Positions 22,902 to 35,327 of a DNA stretch of 64,000 nucleotides are shown here, piece by piece. The notes beneath the pieces are model-generated. The model had not been told where the DNA came from, did not search any database, and was given only the letters and a program-made list of their open reading frames with translations. The translations under genes were made by a program, and so were the position numbers. Every line of letters starts with the position of its first letter. Positions within the stretch are counted from its first letter, which is position 1. The DNA is from Coptis chinensis (lineage: Eukaryota; Streptophyta; Magnoliopsida; Ranunculales; Ranunculaceae), in NCBI GenBank assembly GCA_015680905.1, contig CM027382.1, positions 14,109,501 to 14,173,500 on the forward strand, written 5' to 3'.

Positions 22902-25251
22902 ATGGCATTGATAGATAGAGATGTAGAAGGGGAAGATGAACAAGGAGAGCTCTCAAGGGCCAGAATAGAGAAACTCCAAGCTGAAATGAAAAATTTATTT
23001 TGCTCTAAGGAAAAACATGTGGTGAAGATTGGCTGCAAAAACCCCAGAGAAGTCCTTACAGATCACACGACCTTGGTGGGGAAGCTATATGGGGGAAAAC
23101 ACATATCGCTACAGGACCTTGCAGATGAAGTGCATAGATGCTGGCAAATCAAGGGGGAGACCAAGATAGAAGTTATTTCAAAAGGTATCTATAAAATGGT
23201 TTTTGCTGAGGTAGAAGACTATCAGCATGTCAAGACAAATGGACCTTGGGTGATCCAAGGATTTATTCTCTCCATTAAGAAAGTAGATGATTTGGGTAGC
23301 ATGGGAGAAGATCGAAACTTTGATAGAGTGGACTTCTGGGTGCAGACCTTTGGACTCCCAAGAGATCGCATAAATGAAAAAAATGTGCACACATTGGGTT
23401 CAACTCTGGGCAAAGTCAAGGGGATGGATCTTCATTGTTCAGCTGCATTCAAAAACCCTGTTGCAAGGGTGAGAGTGCGTATGGACATCAAAGAGAGATT
23501 GCTCAAAGGTATTGAGTTGAGTACGGAATTGGATGAAGTCCTCTGTGTCTCCTTCAAATATGAAAAGCTAGAAATCTTTTGCTACTTTTGTGGATGTATT
23601 GGGCATGATATACATTACTGTAGTATCAGAGAAAAACATAGTTTGGAGTTGAGGAAGCTGGGGGGTTCTCCTAGAGATATAAAGAACAATTTCTCTTTTG
23701 GTCTAAGAGCAAATGTTTTCTACAATGGCAATGCTGTGCCAATCCCAGCCTCGATTACTTTTTCAGGTCCTCCTCAAAAACCTAGGATGGATCAAATTCC
23801 AGCTAGGAACAGAACCCCCCCTGGGAAGAAGCTGTGGAAGGGTGATGGGCTATGGTCACCACCACTGAAGGATGCTCAGGTGGTGGCGAGTGTGGAGGTC
23901 AAGTCAAAGGGTAGGAGAGGGTATTTAGAGGAGGTTCGGCGACAGAAAACGGATACATCGATCCGGATGATCACAGAATCGGTGATTGGGTTGGGAAACG
24001 GCCCTGACTCAAATAAGGGGGTGGACCTGGATATGACGGATATGGAAAAGGCCCATGGCTCAGGGGCCAAAGCTGGACCGATGGACCCCGATCAGAGATT
24101 AGAAGAGTCTTGTGAGGCTTTGGTGCTCTGGAGCCCAAGTTCGGGTATGATGGATATGGACCAAGGTAAGGGTTTAGAAACAGGGAACTGCAATAAAAAA
24201 CAAGAGTATAGGCCGATTCTCGAGAGAACTGCAATTTGGAGAACCAGGAGAGATAGCTTTAAAAGATGAGTCCTTGGGAACAGGACCATCTTCTGTGGAT
24301 GTTCAGGCTACGCCGCCCTCTCTTTTGCTTTTGTCTGACACCATCATACACGATTTTGAGAGCACCACGCCTGATGTATCTCACCATTTCACCTCACCAG
24401 CTGGAAGAGAGAGCGCTTGTTTCAAGTTCACAGGATTGCCTACACGTGGAAGGGGTCTTAAAACGGTGGTATCTCGAGGTAAGAGAAATGGGGTAGTTAA
24501 GAAGCTTGAAGGTGTTGGTCAAGAGGTAAGGATAGGTAAAAAGCGATCTTTTGCTGCTAAATCTACTGGAAAACAACAAAACATGGATGATGCAGAATGG
24601 GAAAGGTATTGTTTGAAGGTGGTAGCAAAACAATCTAAGAAGGCTAAGAGGGAGGCTGATGAGCTTAGGGAACTAGGCCTAGGGCATATGTTAATCCCTG
24701 AAGAAGCTCCAGTGATTGATATTTCTAGTGATACTGGCGCATCTTTAGACCCCTCCAACTCAAGCCGGTCTCTCAACCCCAACATACCCTCTGATCTCTC
24801 AGACCATAGTATCCCAGAAGACCAAATTCCTTCGGATGCCTTCACAGAATGGGGAGAGGATTTATACTCTGAAGAGAGGGGCCCAAGCTTGGAAGTTCAG
24901 AATGGAACAATGCAAGAGGAAGTAGCATTAGATTTTGCTCCAGTGGATCTGGTGCAAGGGAGTATTGAAGAAGGTGGATATGAATCAGAAGACAGCATCT
25001 CTTTGGCTAAGCAACCTCAACCTTTAGCAGTAGATGACTCGTTTGTTAAGAGAAGAGCTTCTTTCAAAGGAAAGTATCATAGTATTGGGGAGAGTTCTTT
25101 TGTCTTCAAGAATCCAGAGAAGATTCCGAGGGAGTATGAGAAAGCTATACTGGGTGGGGATGAGTCTGATAAGTCTGATAGCAGTGGGGGTCTGATGTCT
25201 CCTCCAGGGTTCGCGGTAGCTGTCCCACAACAGCTGCCTCAACAACCATGA
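22902..25251 (+). pseudogene. LINE ORF1 protein (DUF4283 and CCHC zinc knuckle), frameshifted
   Basis: Nucleic-acid-binding chaperone ORF of an L1-type LINE. The first 455 codons (22902-24269) carry a DUF4283-like segment (VFAEVEDYQHVKTNGPWVIQ and VDFWVQTFGLP) and one CCHC knuckle, CYFCGCIGHDIHYC, at about residues 227-240. The frame then shifts by one base: the rest, 24274-25251 (325 codons), is in the next frame and is acidic, Ser/Pro-rich and of low complexity. Its TGA stop (25249-25251) overlaps the ATG of ORF2 (25248-25250) as ATGA, an arrangement suited to termination-reinitiation. Confidence 0.88.
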
Positions 25252-28200
25252 TACAAGCCTGGAATTGCCGGGGAATTAGTTCCTCCACGGCAATTCAAAA
25301 TCTAAAGGACTTAATAGGTAAGTTTGACCCTGATATAGTATGTTTGTCTGAAACAAAAGTGGGATGTGATAGGATCTGAAGAAGATCGGTAGGATGGTAA
25401 AGTATAGTGGTACGCTTTAGTGTTCCGGCTTTGGGTTGATGGGGGCTAATTTGTCTTTGTGGAAAGATGGGGTGGATCTGGAAATTCTGGGAGCTTCAAA
25501 CAACCATGTGACAGGTAAACTTAGCAACTATCTTTGTTCTAATACCTGGTTTTTCTCCTTTGTGTATGGCGAACCGGTCGCCAGTAATAGGCATAGAGTG
25601 TGGAATGAGCTCAGGGAAGTTGCCAATTTGATCCCTGGACCTTGGTGTCTCTTTGGGGATTTCAATGCTATTACTTCCCTAGATGAAAAGATAGGAGGGA
25701 ATAAACTTATTAGTAAAAGCATGGCTGAGTTCACTGAGTTCATTAACGACCTTGGTCTGTTTGACCTAGGTTACAAAGGACCTAGGTTTACATGGAGCAA
25801 TAATAGAAGTCCTCATGACCATATTATTGAGAGGCTTGACAGAGCCTTGGCCTCGGAGGATTGGATTCTCCAGTTCCCCAATATGAAAGTCATAAATGTA
25901 GTTAATGCCACTTCTGACCATCTTTGTCTTATGATCAATTTAAAAACTACTGCTGAGGTTAATATGAAGCATGAAAAACCTTTTAGATTCTATAACATGT
26001 GGTTAGCTGATCCGTCCTGTATGCCTGTGATTGCTAAGGCTTGGAACTCTATTACATATGGGTTATCTGATGTTGAGGTCATCCTTAAACAAAAAGTCAC
26101 GCAACAACACCTTACTATATGGAATAAAAAGGTGTTTGGAAATATTTTCACTAATATTAATAAAGTTAATAAGGAGCTGGATTATGTCTTGCAGAAACCC
26201 TTCTCTTTAGCCAATTATGAAAGAGCTAAGGTCTTAAAATCAGAGCTGTTGGATTGGTTGGCTAAGGAGGAGAGTTTCTGGAAACAAAAATCCACAACTC
26301 ATTGGCTGAAAGATGGTGGGAGGAATACTAGATTCTTCCACCTCTCAACCATATATAGAAGAAGGAAGAATAATGTGGAGAGGCTTCAAAAGGAAGGGGA
26401 GGTTCGGATGGTAGAATTGCTTTGTGGGAACCACTATCAATTCATATTTTCAAAATCTGTTCAGCTCTGACCACCCTCAAGTCAATGAGGATATCCTCAG
26501 CCTCTTCCATCCTTGTATCTTTGCTAGGGAGAATGAAAATCTCATAGTTGTTCCTACTTCAGAGGATATTTGGAGAGTGGTGAAGAAGATGGGGAGCCTC
26601 AAAGCTCCTGGCCCTGATGGGTTCCAAGGATGCTTCTACCAAAACACTTGGGACATTGTGGGTAAGAGCATTGTAGCCTTTGTTAGGGACTTCTTCATTA
26701 ATAGGGTGCTTAACCCTACCTTTAATGAAACTTACATTGCTCTCATTCCCAAGACAGGTAACCCTGAGACTGTGGCAAACTTTAGGCCTATCAGTTTGTG
26801 CAACTTTTGCTACAAAGTGATCTCCAAGATCTTAGCCAATAGGCTGAAGTGCCATTTGAATAAGATTGTTTCCCCCTTCCAAGGGGCTTTCATTAAGGGA
26901 AGGAATATAGGGGACAATACTGGGCTGGCCTGTGAGCTGTTTCATCACATGAAAAATAAAAGGCATGGGTGGATAGCTTTAAAATTTGATATGGCCAAAG
27001 CTTATGATAGGGTGGAATGGTCCTTGGTTGACAATATCTTTGAGAGGCTAGGTTTTAATTCATCTTGGAGAAGTATGATACAACAATGCCTTTCCACTGT
27101 CTCCTTCAGAGTGCTGCTGAATGGCAGCCCTTTGGACAAGATTACTCCTGAGAGAGGCCTTAGACAAGGAGACCCCCTGTCTCCCTATCTGTTCATCATC
27201 ATGTCTGAAGCCCTCTCTAGGATGATTGCTAGAATTTGAAACTTGAGAACTTATCCATGGGATCAGGATAAGAAGAGCCTCCCCCCTATCTCTCATCTCC
27301 TCTATGCGGATGACCTCATCTTATTCACTAGAGGAAACCTAGAGGATAAAAAAAAGGATTCTGCAAGAGTATTGTGCTGCCTCAGGACAGCTCATAAATT
27401 TTGATAAGTCCAGCATGTTTTGCAGCAGAAATATCAAGTTTAGAACCAAACTCAAGCTGAAAAAGTTCTGGAAAATGAGGTTGTTTGATCCCAAGGAGAA
27501 GTATTTGGGTATCCCCATTATGCTTTCCCAAAAGAAGGCAGAGGACTTTGAATATTTAGTAAACAAAATACACAATAAGATTAAGGGGTGGAAGGCTAAG
27601 GTGCTATCACAGGCTGGAAGGGCTACCATGATCCAGTCTGTGATACAGGCCACACCTTTGTATGCCATGGCTACCTATATGCTCCCTATATCTACTTGTA
27701 ACAAGATTGATAAGGCTTGTAGAGACTTTTTCTGGCATGGGACGGAGGACTCAAAAAGTGTCCACACCATAGGGTGGGATAACTTGTGTAAACCCAAATC
27801 TGTTGGAGGGTTGGGATTCAGAAAGATGAGGGATATGAACCTAGCTATGCTAGCAAAACTCCCTTGGAAAGCAGCTACGGATATTAACTCTATATGGACT
27901 AAAACCCTAGCTAGCATCTATGGAAAAAACTGGATTGGGGATGTTTGGAAGCCCCCTGAGTATGCCTCTTTCTTCTGGAAAGGCATACACAAAACTTTCA
28001 ATCTTATCAGTGGGGGGCTGATATGGGGGATTCACAATGGACAATCCATTTCGATTATGGATGACCCTTGGGTTGTTATTAATGGACTCCCAAAACTCGG
28101 AGAGAGAGGAGTTAGGACCCGAGAACTTTACCTAAGCCCGATCTCCATGTAAATGAGCTTTTCACAGAGAATAGGACTGGGTGGGATGAGGCTAAACTCA

Positions 28201-29376
28201 CAGCTTTATTCCCCCCTATCCTTGCTAACAGCATAAAAGAAGTGGTGATCAGACCTTTGGGTTTGGGAAAGGACAAGATGGTCTGGGGAGCTGAAAAGTC
28301 TGGCAAATTCACTGTGAAATCTGCCTACAAGTATCTTACCAAAGATACCAATGTAGGGCAGAGTTCCAGCTTCAACACCAAGGCAGTTAAGCTTCTCTGG
28401 AGAGCTAGATTGCCAGCTAATATCCTGTTGTTTCTTTGGAAGGCCTATATGGAGGCCTTACCAATGGGGGATAGGCTGCTATCTAGACATATGCTGGGAG
28501 ATTTCTCCTGCCCTCTTTGTGAAACTAGCTTGGAAAATGACACACATCTTTTCTTTGAATGTGAGTGGGCTAGGGCCCTGTGGTTCACATCTGAACTGGG
28601 TCTGAGAATGGAGGTTCATAGCAGAAATGGGGTCAGAGATTGGATCTATAAGTTCCTAAGATGGGAGTCATAGCGACAAAGCGACAAAATCCCAATTTGG
28701 GATACAAGCCTGCTATCTTCTGTATAACATCTGGAAAGCCAGAAATGAAGCCAAGTTCGAGCATAGACAACCTAACAGGGAACGGATAATCAGACGAAGT
28801 GTTGTGGAGGCAGAACAATGTTATGCCAGCTTAGCTGCATGCCAATTTCAGCACAGAGCTTCTACTGCTCATGATCTCCCTGATGCTAACCTTGACTTTG
28901 ACTCCAAGTTCTTTGTTATACCTAATGAGTGTATTAATATTAGGTTTGATGCCTCTTTTCAGGCAAATACTGGGAAGGCGGCAGCAGGAGCAATTGCTTG
29001 GAATAGTGAAGGGAAGATAGTGGGAGCTGGAACTAGAAGGTACCAAGCCAAATCAGCAGAGGAGGCTGAGATGGTGGCAGCTGAGGTCGCTGTAGCATTA
29101 GCACTAAAATCAGGATGGACTGAGCTTTTGGTAGAGGGAGACTGTATAGCAAGTATCAAGGCTCTGAATAGGCAAGATTGCGCTTGGCAGTTTGAGAGTC
29201 TGAGAAACTATGTACTTAGATTAAGCTCTCCTTTATCTTTTTGTACTTTTAAGTGGGTTAGCAGAAAAGACAATGGCGAGGCACACTTGTTGGCAAAATG
29301 GGCACACTACCAGCAGCAAGTGTGTCATCTCCCACAGTGCCTCCTGGATTACAATGTTTTGCCGCTCTCGGTTTAA
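25248..29376 (+). pseudogene. LINE ORF2: endonuclease, reverse transcriptase, zf-RVT, RNase H; broken by several frame changes
   Basis: The start MIQAWNCRGISSS (25248) is the classic opening of a plant L1 endonuclease. Further landmarks are GDFNAI and SDHLCL of the endonuclease (25.6-25.9 kb) and APGPDGFQGCFYQNTW, FRPISLCNFCYKVISK, ALKFDMAKAYDRVEW, GLRQGDPLSPYLF and the catalytic YADD in HLLYADDLILFTRG (26.6-27.35 kb). The zf-RVT region follows (WRARLPANILLFLWK, CPLCETSLENDTHLFFEC, 28.4-28.6 kb) and then an RNase H-like end (IRFDASFQANTGKAAAGAIA, 28.94 kb onward). The frame is interrupted early in the endonuclease (TGA at 25377-25379, then a shift by 25436), near 26.42-26.47 kb, at 27237-27239, near 27.35 kb, and again between 28.15 and 28.8 kb. 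Confidence 0.92.
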
Positions 29377-29419
29377 GCTTTATAATATATATATATATAT
29401 GGTTTCATCGAAAAAAAAA

Positions 29420-29438
29420 AACAATTTCAAACTATAGT
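29420..29438. repeat. Right target-site duplication of the LINE
   Basis: AACAATTTCAAACTATAGT directly follows the poly(A) tail and matches 22641-22659 at 18 of 19 positions. Confidence 0.9.
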
Positions 29439-32250
29439 ACAACAAAAGACAAGCCCTAACAATCATAGGATGATGAAGATGACAGTGTTTAAAAACTCGC
29501 CCGGTCAACTGGGACTCAAATTATAACAACTCCAACTTTTAAACAATATAAATTATATTATTTTAATTGAAAATAACTATTATATTATAAAGTCTAGTTT
29601 CTTCTAGAATTTGTTTGGTTGTTGTTAATTTTTCAAAATTGTTTTTACTTGAATTGTTTGTTAGAACTTGTGTGGGTATTTTAGAATCATTTTTGAACTT
29701 GAAAACATTGTTAAAATGTACTCATTCATATAGGAATGGACATTGGGTGTTTTTAGACCCATTTGAGGCTCATAGATTAACTTAAACAGACTTAAAACAT
29801 TGAATAAACAATATATGTGAGTTTCTTCTGTAAAAATCACATTATTAAAAAACAAAACCCTAGCCTCCATTAAAAAAAATATTTTTTATTGAAAGAAAAA
29901 AAAAATGGAGAGAAGAAGAAAAGGGATTAGAGAAAATGAAGCATATATGGGTATTATTTTGCAAATTCAATTTCGGGTGAGTAGTCTAAACCTTATTTTC
30001 ATATAATTGATTTATTACTATGGTTTAGATTAGTTGCGTATTTAATTCTCTATAATTATATAGAACTTTGAGATCGAAATTATTTGTTTAATCAGAGACT
30101 TTCGATATATTGAGTTACTGACACAAAAAATTTAGCTTTGATATATAAGTGTTGTTGTGTTCAGGAGTACTTGTTTATTGATTAATTGATAGTATTATAT
30201 AGGCCTGCAACTGTTTTGAATGATGTGAAGTCATTGGATTCATGTTATAGGGTTTTGATTTTCAGAATTTTAGAACTATTCTTAGTAATTTAAGCATAGA
30301 AAATTCGTTTTTGATCTTTTTGATATGAATCTAACGCTTGTCTACTGTAGACACGCATATCTACAACTTTTGTGTTTTGTAAAATTTCATATCTAGTCGT
30401 TTTGCATACTGAAATTTAAGTTGAAGTCTGACCTAGAAACTGAACAGTCTACAGTAATAAAATCATATAAAATAAAATATTTACTCTTTTGTGTTGATTC
30501 CAAAACCATTAGAATCTAGACTTATAGAGGTACAACCTCATACTTTGACCTGAGTTCATACTCGTGTTTAAGATTATGAAAACTGACTTCAATATATGTT
30601 GTACACATATTCTGGATATGTTGCATTGTAGGAAGTATATAGGACATTATACTTTGTAGATTTGTGCGAAACCAAAACCTAATGAAACCTTAGAGAGTCG
30701 TTTATCCGACGAAGTGAGCCTCACTTAATTTGGATGAGTGATTGAAAAGATATGACCTCGACAATTCTATTCGTCAGAAATTCTATTCGTCAGAAAACAA
30801 TTTTTTGTATAGGGTTTGATCACAAATTACATAAAGCTAGGGGGAGAGTTAGAGCTTTTGTAAAACATAAAAAGGTGAGTTTTATAAGTCTTTTTTCTAA
30901 CTCAATTGGCCTCGTCATATTCCGAGGTCTGTGGAGGTAGATATGATGTCTGGAAGTTTGACTGGCAGAAAATAGTGCGTCAGAAATCAGTTTCTGTGCA
31001 CTGTGTTCTAACTTAGTTTTCGTATACTTAGAATGAGATTGAGTATTTTTGTAAAACATAAAAAAGTAATTTTTGTGTGTTAGCTTTTCAACACAAAAAA
31101 CCTCGATATATTTGGATACCTGTGGAAATAGTTGTTCCATTCGGAAGATAGTCCGTCAGAAATCCAATTTGATGAAATTAAGATTTTTACCATTTTCAAC
31201 CTAAGTTTTCTTTTAGATGGGCTGAGGTTGGGACTTTGAGTTATACATGAAAAAGTATGTCTACATGCCCTAGTTTCTAAATAATTAAGTTACATGTCAT
31301 TTGGATGAATGTAGGAAAAACTATAGAATTGACAAGTTGGCGAGAAAACTTACCGTGTTATCCTTTATGTGCATGAACCTATTTTGGAAAATATGTCTAA
31401 TAATGAACTGAGAGTCTCTTAAACTCTTCTTGGGTGTTTTATATAGTGTTTGTAGTAAACTTTTAGACTGTGGTTTTATTTGGAACCGACATGGTTCATA
31501 AGATCATTTCTTTAGAATCAAAAGTAGAGAAATATTCATTTGTGAGTTTTTGGATTTAAAGGTTCATAGTGTATCTCTGGGTATGAAACTTTATGTATAT
31601 GATTGTGGGAGTATTAGAAAATTATTGTATGTGATTATATATAGTATAAATTGTTGTTTTCCTTAAAGGTACATACAAGGATGTTGATATTTATTGGTTA
31701 AGAGCTACGTAAGGTTTGATTCTAATATTAAAAGATTGGATACGTAGGCAGCCTTATGTACAGGTGCAGTTAATATATTATGTATTATATATTAGTTTTT
31801 GTGATAATTATATGTGTACAATATTAATACTTAATTGTGTACGTGATTGTGGTTGTTTAAAATGTATTCACGAGACATTTAAGTAATGCGTTATTCCTGA
31901 TTGAACTTTTTGATATCTAAGATTTATATAATTGATAATGAGGTGAGTTGATTAGTTATTGTGTTTGGAATCTTTAGTAATAAATTATTGTTGGAGACGA
32001 TGTTTGTTTTGTAATGAAAATATTATAATAACTGAGAATTCTTGAGTGTTAAAATCTGATGTAAAAGTGTCTGGTGAAAATTTAATGTGTTGCCCACATC
32101 TTTAGTTTTCTCTACGCCTCTTTAATGAAAAGAAATGAAATGAAATGTTTATGACTAATGATGTCATGTGAAAAGTTGCCTTAGAGAGGAACTAAGGCAT
32201 TTGCCTTGCGGGTTGGCTGTATTCCTTGAATGTACGGGAATGTAGGTGGG

Positions 32251-32386
32251 TATTCCTTGAATGTGGCGGGAATGACCCAAGATATTCATTGAATGTGTCA
32301 TGAATGACATGTTAGTGTTATGATGGATATTTCTTGAATGTGGCGGGAATGACCCAAGATATTCATTGAATGTGTCATGAATGACC
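32251..32386. repeat. Two-copy tandem repeat of about 78 bp inside copy A
   Basis: The block TTCCTTGAATGTGGCGGGAA... is repeated as TTCTTGAATGTGGCGGGAAT... 78 bp later, each followed by ATTCATTGAATGTGTCATGA. Related short repeats occur in copy C near 53.82-54.04 kb in inverted orientation. Confidence 0.8.
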
Positions 32387-32953
32387 TGATATTTTGTTAT
32401 GCCCAAAAGAGGCTTTGTGATTGTGTGTATGGGAAGCCCAAAGATGGCTGTGACTCACAAGTTACGAGTTTACAAGATGAAAATATGTTTCCTGGAGGCG
32501 ATATCCCCATTTGGGACATATGTCTTATAGTGGTACTCGGTGTGAGTGAGGCACATGAATATGTGTGATTTGGCAAATTTGTGTAGTGCAAATCGTAGAG
32601 TAGAAACTAAAGGTTGGGTTGTGTCTTTTAATAAATGAGTCAACGAAATAATTAGTAAGCAAAGTAAAATATTGATTTTTACGTGTGACTGAGTTATTGC
32701 ATATGAATATTTATATATTATGATGTACATGATATCTTATGAGAAATGTATACGTGGTTTGTGTGAGTTAATACTCATGAGGGATGAATGTACTCCCTAG
32801 TTGTGATATATTTCTTCGTTCTCATAAGTAGACGAGTGGTTTTTAAGAAAAATATTGGCTTTAAGTATGAGCGAGTTATTGGACATGATTGGTGATATAT
32901 TATGGTATGATGTCTATAATTTCTTATGAATGAATGTGAATATGGTTAGCGTG

Positions 32954-33120
32954 ATATGATGGATATGGTGGTGTGATATAAATGTTAGTTAATATTGGTG
33001 ATATATTATGATATGATGGATATGGTGGTGTGATATAAATGTTAGTTAATATTGGTGATATATTATGATATAATGGATATGGTGGTGTGACATAAATGTT
33101 AATATTGGCGATATATTATG
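32954..33120. repeat. Three-copy tandem repeat, unit about 57 bp, inside copy A
   Basis: The unit starts ATATGATGGATATGGTGGTG and ends TATATTATG. The first two copies are nearly identical and the third has a small deletion. Confidence 0.85.
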
Positions 33121-34177
33121 CCAGATTATATATACCCATAATGGTTGTAGTGAGAGTGAAATAGATGTATATTATAAATGATTACGTTTGGGAAATCTAA
33201 CTTTGTTTTGCAGGAGGGTAGGACTTATTAACTTTTTATGCAGAGACGATGTTGACCTACCCTAAGAAGACGTGCTGACTTAAAGGTAAGGTGTATCAAA
33301 CTCATATTTAATTAGGTTATCATATGTGCATTTACTAAGTGAAATGTAAGTGGTATTTATGTTGTGAGTTATTTTGGAAAGTGAAAATGATGAGTACTGT
33401 TATATGAGATTCTTGGAATTGTATACTGGGGGTTGAAATCTTACTTGGGAAGAAACTGCATGCCGTTTTGAGAATACGGAACTAAATTGTCTTCCAAGTT
33501 GAAATGATTGTATTAATATATTTCTTGATTTAAAAGATTGAACATACTGCTATACTATTTTTATATTTTTAGTCTTACTCATACCATCAAATTCAATTTG
33601 CTGACCTATGTTTGCTTTGTTTTGCAACGTGGGTGTGTTATTGGAAACATATATAGTGGAGTGCAGTGGATGAGGACACGTGATTTGGATTTGCTCTTAA
33701 AGTCTTCTGGTTTAAGTTTTTTTGAAGTGTACGATTTTGTTTTGAGACAGATGTAATAGAGTTGGTTAGTTTCTTTGTAGTTTAATAATGTGATTGAAGG
33801 ATTTTCCCTTTTGGTTTTAAATTTTATCTCAGTTTTTTTTATCGTGGTTGATAATATGTTATTAGGGTTTCACTTCGCCCTAGGTTTTCAGATGATTGAA
33901 TAGGGTGGCAATTGAGATATGTATATCTTGAAAAAAAATTCCCTATTTTAAATTTTTTGGAAATTTGGGGTGTGACACAAATCTTAAATTTCAAACCAAT
34001 ATTCTTCCATCCCTTAACAATTTTACTAGTACAGCGTCCTGTCAAAAGAAGTAATATGTCTTTGAAATCGAATTCTCCATCTTTAGCAATACGCGTACTT
34101 TGCTTCTTATACTTTATTATGCCCACATAGAGTATCACAAGAAAATTTAATGCCAGTAGTACGTATGGAATTGGAGT

Positions 34178-34564
34178 TCAGGAATCAGGGAGGAGTATAG
34201 TCAAGTACATAAAGAAGGCTACCACCAGATTAAAAAGTGAGAATAAACAAAGACCTTCGCTAATACTTTTGTGCAAGTCACGGAGCCAAATACCGATAAT
34301 GGAAGAGGAGAAAGCAACAACATTCAAGATAACAATAATAGTGAAGAGTTTTGGGTGTGAAGCAAAAAGTGTTGCTGGAACAAGTACTCCCCCAACTCTT
34401 ACAAACTCGACACTGAGAGGCCCAACTGGTATTGAGAATGACAAGGCTAGGACGATGCTGGGAAAAGTGGCACGAACTGTAAACCACTTTACCTTTGGTT
34501 ATGATTGACCTGAAGAAGATGATGGTGATGATAGCGGCGTAGAATTGTCAACTGATTGACTCAT
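34178..34564 (-). pseudogene. Small multi-span membrane protein relic with one in-frame stop
   Basis: From an ATG at 34564 the minus strand reads MSQSVDNSTPLSSPSSSSGQ, then a TAA, and then continues in the same frame as a convincing membrane protein: KWFTVRATFPSIVLALSFSI, FTIIVILNVVAFSSSIIGIW and LCLFSLFNLVVAFFMYLTIL, ending at 34178. Three hydrophobic segments and a Ser-rich N-terminus are typical of a plant family of short membrane proteins that I cannot name. The stop may be real (pseudogene), or the upstream part may be a separate frame. A second Ser-rich open frame follows upstream at 34589-34864. Confidence 0.45.
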
Positions 34565-34588
34565 TGATATAGTAATTGAATTTGTGCA

Positions 34589-34864
34589 CTATGTGATACG
34601 ATTGGGTAAAGGAGGACAGTCGTCCAATTCCTCTAGAATTGAAATGGAAGCATGGCAAGAAGAAGACGAGGACGATGAAGATGGGCGTGAACTTGTAGAT
34701 GGATGACTTGTTGTAACCGATTGCATTGCCAATTGTCTGACTGGAGGTTCAGCCTGTATAGGTGAAGAAGGGGGTACATTAGAATAAGTGCTTGATATTA
34801 TAGTTGATTTGGTGGGCTGTGAAATATGAAGACCAATGGAGCTAGTACGTGATCCACCGGCCAA
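34589..34864 (-). CDS. Ser/Pro-rich hypothetical open frame, possibly an exon or duplicate N-terminus of the membrane-protein relic
   Basis: Ninety-one codons, MAGGSRTSSIGLHISQPTKS at the start and a run of Ser residues near the middle, ending LPNRIT. It lies 25 bp upstream of the membrane-protein relic, on the same strand, and has the same Ser/Pro character. No domain is recognised and splice sites linking the two are not obvious. It could be non-coding. Confidence 0.25.
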   Translation of the reverse strand: MAGGSRTSSIGLHISQPTKSTIISSTYSNVPPSSPIQAEPPVRQLAMQSVTTSHPSTSSRPSSSSSSSSCHASISILEELDDCPPLPNRIT

Positions 34865-35121
34865 CTATCACTTCGAAGAAGCTCTTAAACTTGTCCATCC
34901 GTGTAGATTGTTAAAAGCAATTGAAGGTGGTGCTATGTGGTGGGCTATATTTATAATATATTGGAAGCAACAATTAGAGGAAAGTTTCATTAATAATTTA
35001 GCTGTATCTACTGTTTTTTTGGGAAAAGCACACTACTTTAAAGAATTTTTTATTTCGATAAACAAAAAGAATGAATCTATAAAAAGTGTGTTTTTAATTA
35101 TACAAAAATTCTGAAGTAACA

Positions 35122-35327
35122 CACAAGTTGAACCGAATTTCATAAACACACTGATGTGACAAAGGCTATCACGTGAACAAAGAAAAGGCCATGATATAGA
35201 GAAAGTATATCATCAAAAGAACCCCACAAGTTGAACCGAATTTCATAAACACACTGATGTGGCAAAGGCTATCACGTGAACAAAGAAAAGACCATGATAT
35301 AGAGAAAGTATATCATCAAAAGAACCC
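35122..35327. repeat. Tandem duplication, 2 x 103 bp
   Basis: The unit starting CACAAGTTGAACCGAATTTC is repeated at a period of 103 bp with only a few differences, indicating a recent duplication. Confidence 0.92.

Larger units (their letters stand above)
22660..29419 (+). mobile_element. L1-type plant LINE (non-LTR retrotransposon), full-length but inactive
   Basis: A 6.76-kb element with a 19-bp target-site duplication (one mismatch), a 240-bp 5' UTR, two ORFs and a 3' end of (TA)n followed by a short poly(A). ORF1 has a DUF4283-like N-terminal half and a CCHC knuckle. ORF2 has, in order, an apurinic-type endonuclease, reverse transcriptase, a zf-RVT zinc-binding region and a plant RNase H domain. 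The single TSD mismatch implies a fairly recent insertion, yet both ORFs carry several frame changes and stops, so it cannot mobilise itself. It is inserted 0.5 kb upstream of GNTI, pointing away from it. Confidence 0.95.
29522..33977 (+). mobile_element. Unclassified non-coding element, copy A of a three-copy family
   Basis: A 4.46-kb unit beginning TATAACAACTCC and ending GGGGTGTGACA, flanked by a 5-bp direct repeat CAAAT (29517-29521 and 33978-33982). It shares sequence, in reverse orientation, with two other stretches here (45214 onward and 52937-56050). Shared parts are a promoter-proximal ATGGAG exon with a GTGAGTAG donor (29905-29982), a GGAGGGTAGGACTTA motif near 33215, and short CATTGAATGTG / GGAATGAC repeats near 32250. 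No reverse transcriptase, integrase or transposase frame is visible. The 5-bp duplication and long non-coding body would suit a solo LTR of a giant-LTR element, but this is inference. It is old and degraded; a few open frames within it are chance. Confidence 0.6.

Noticed and set aside
32251-33120. Regularly spaced direct repeats that might suggest an array
   Set aside because: Copies are adjacent tandem units without unique spacers, in a plant transposable element; not a CRISPR array.
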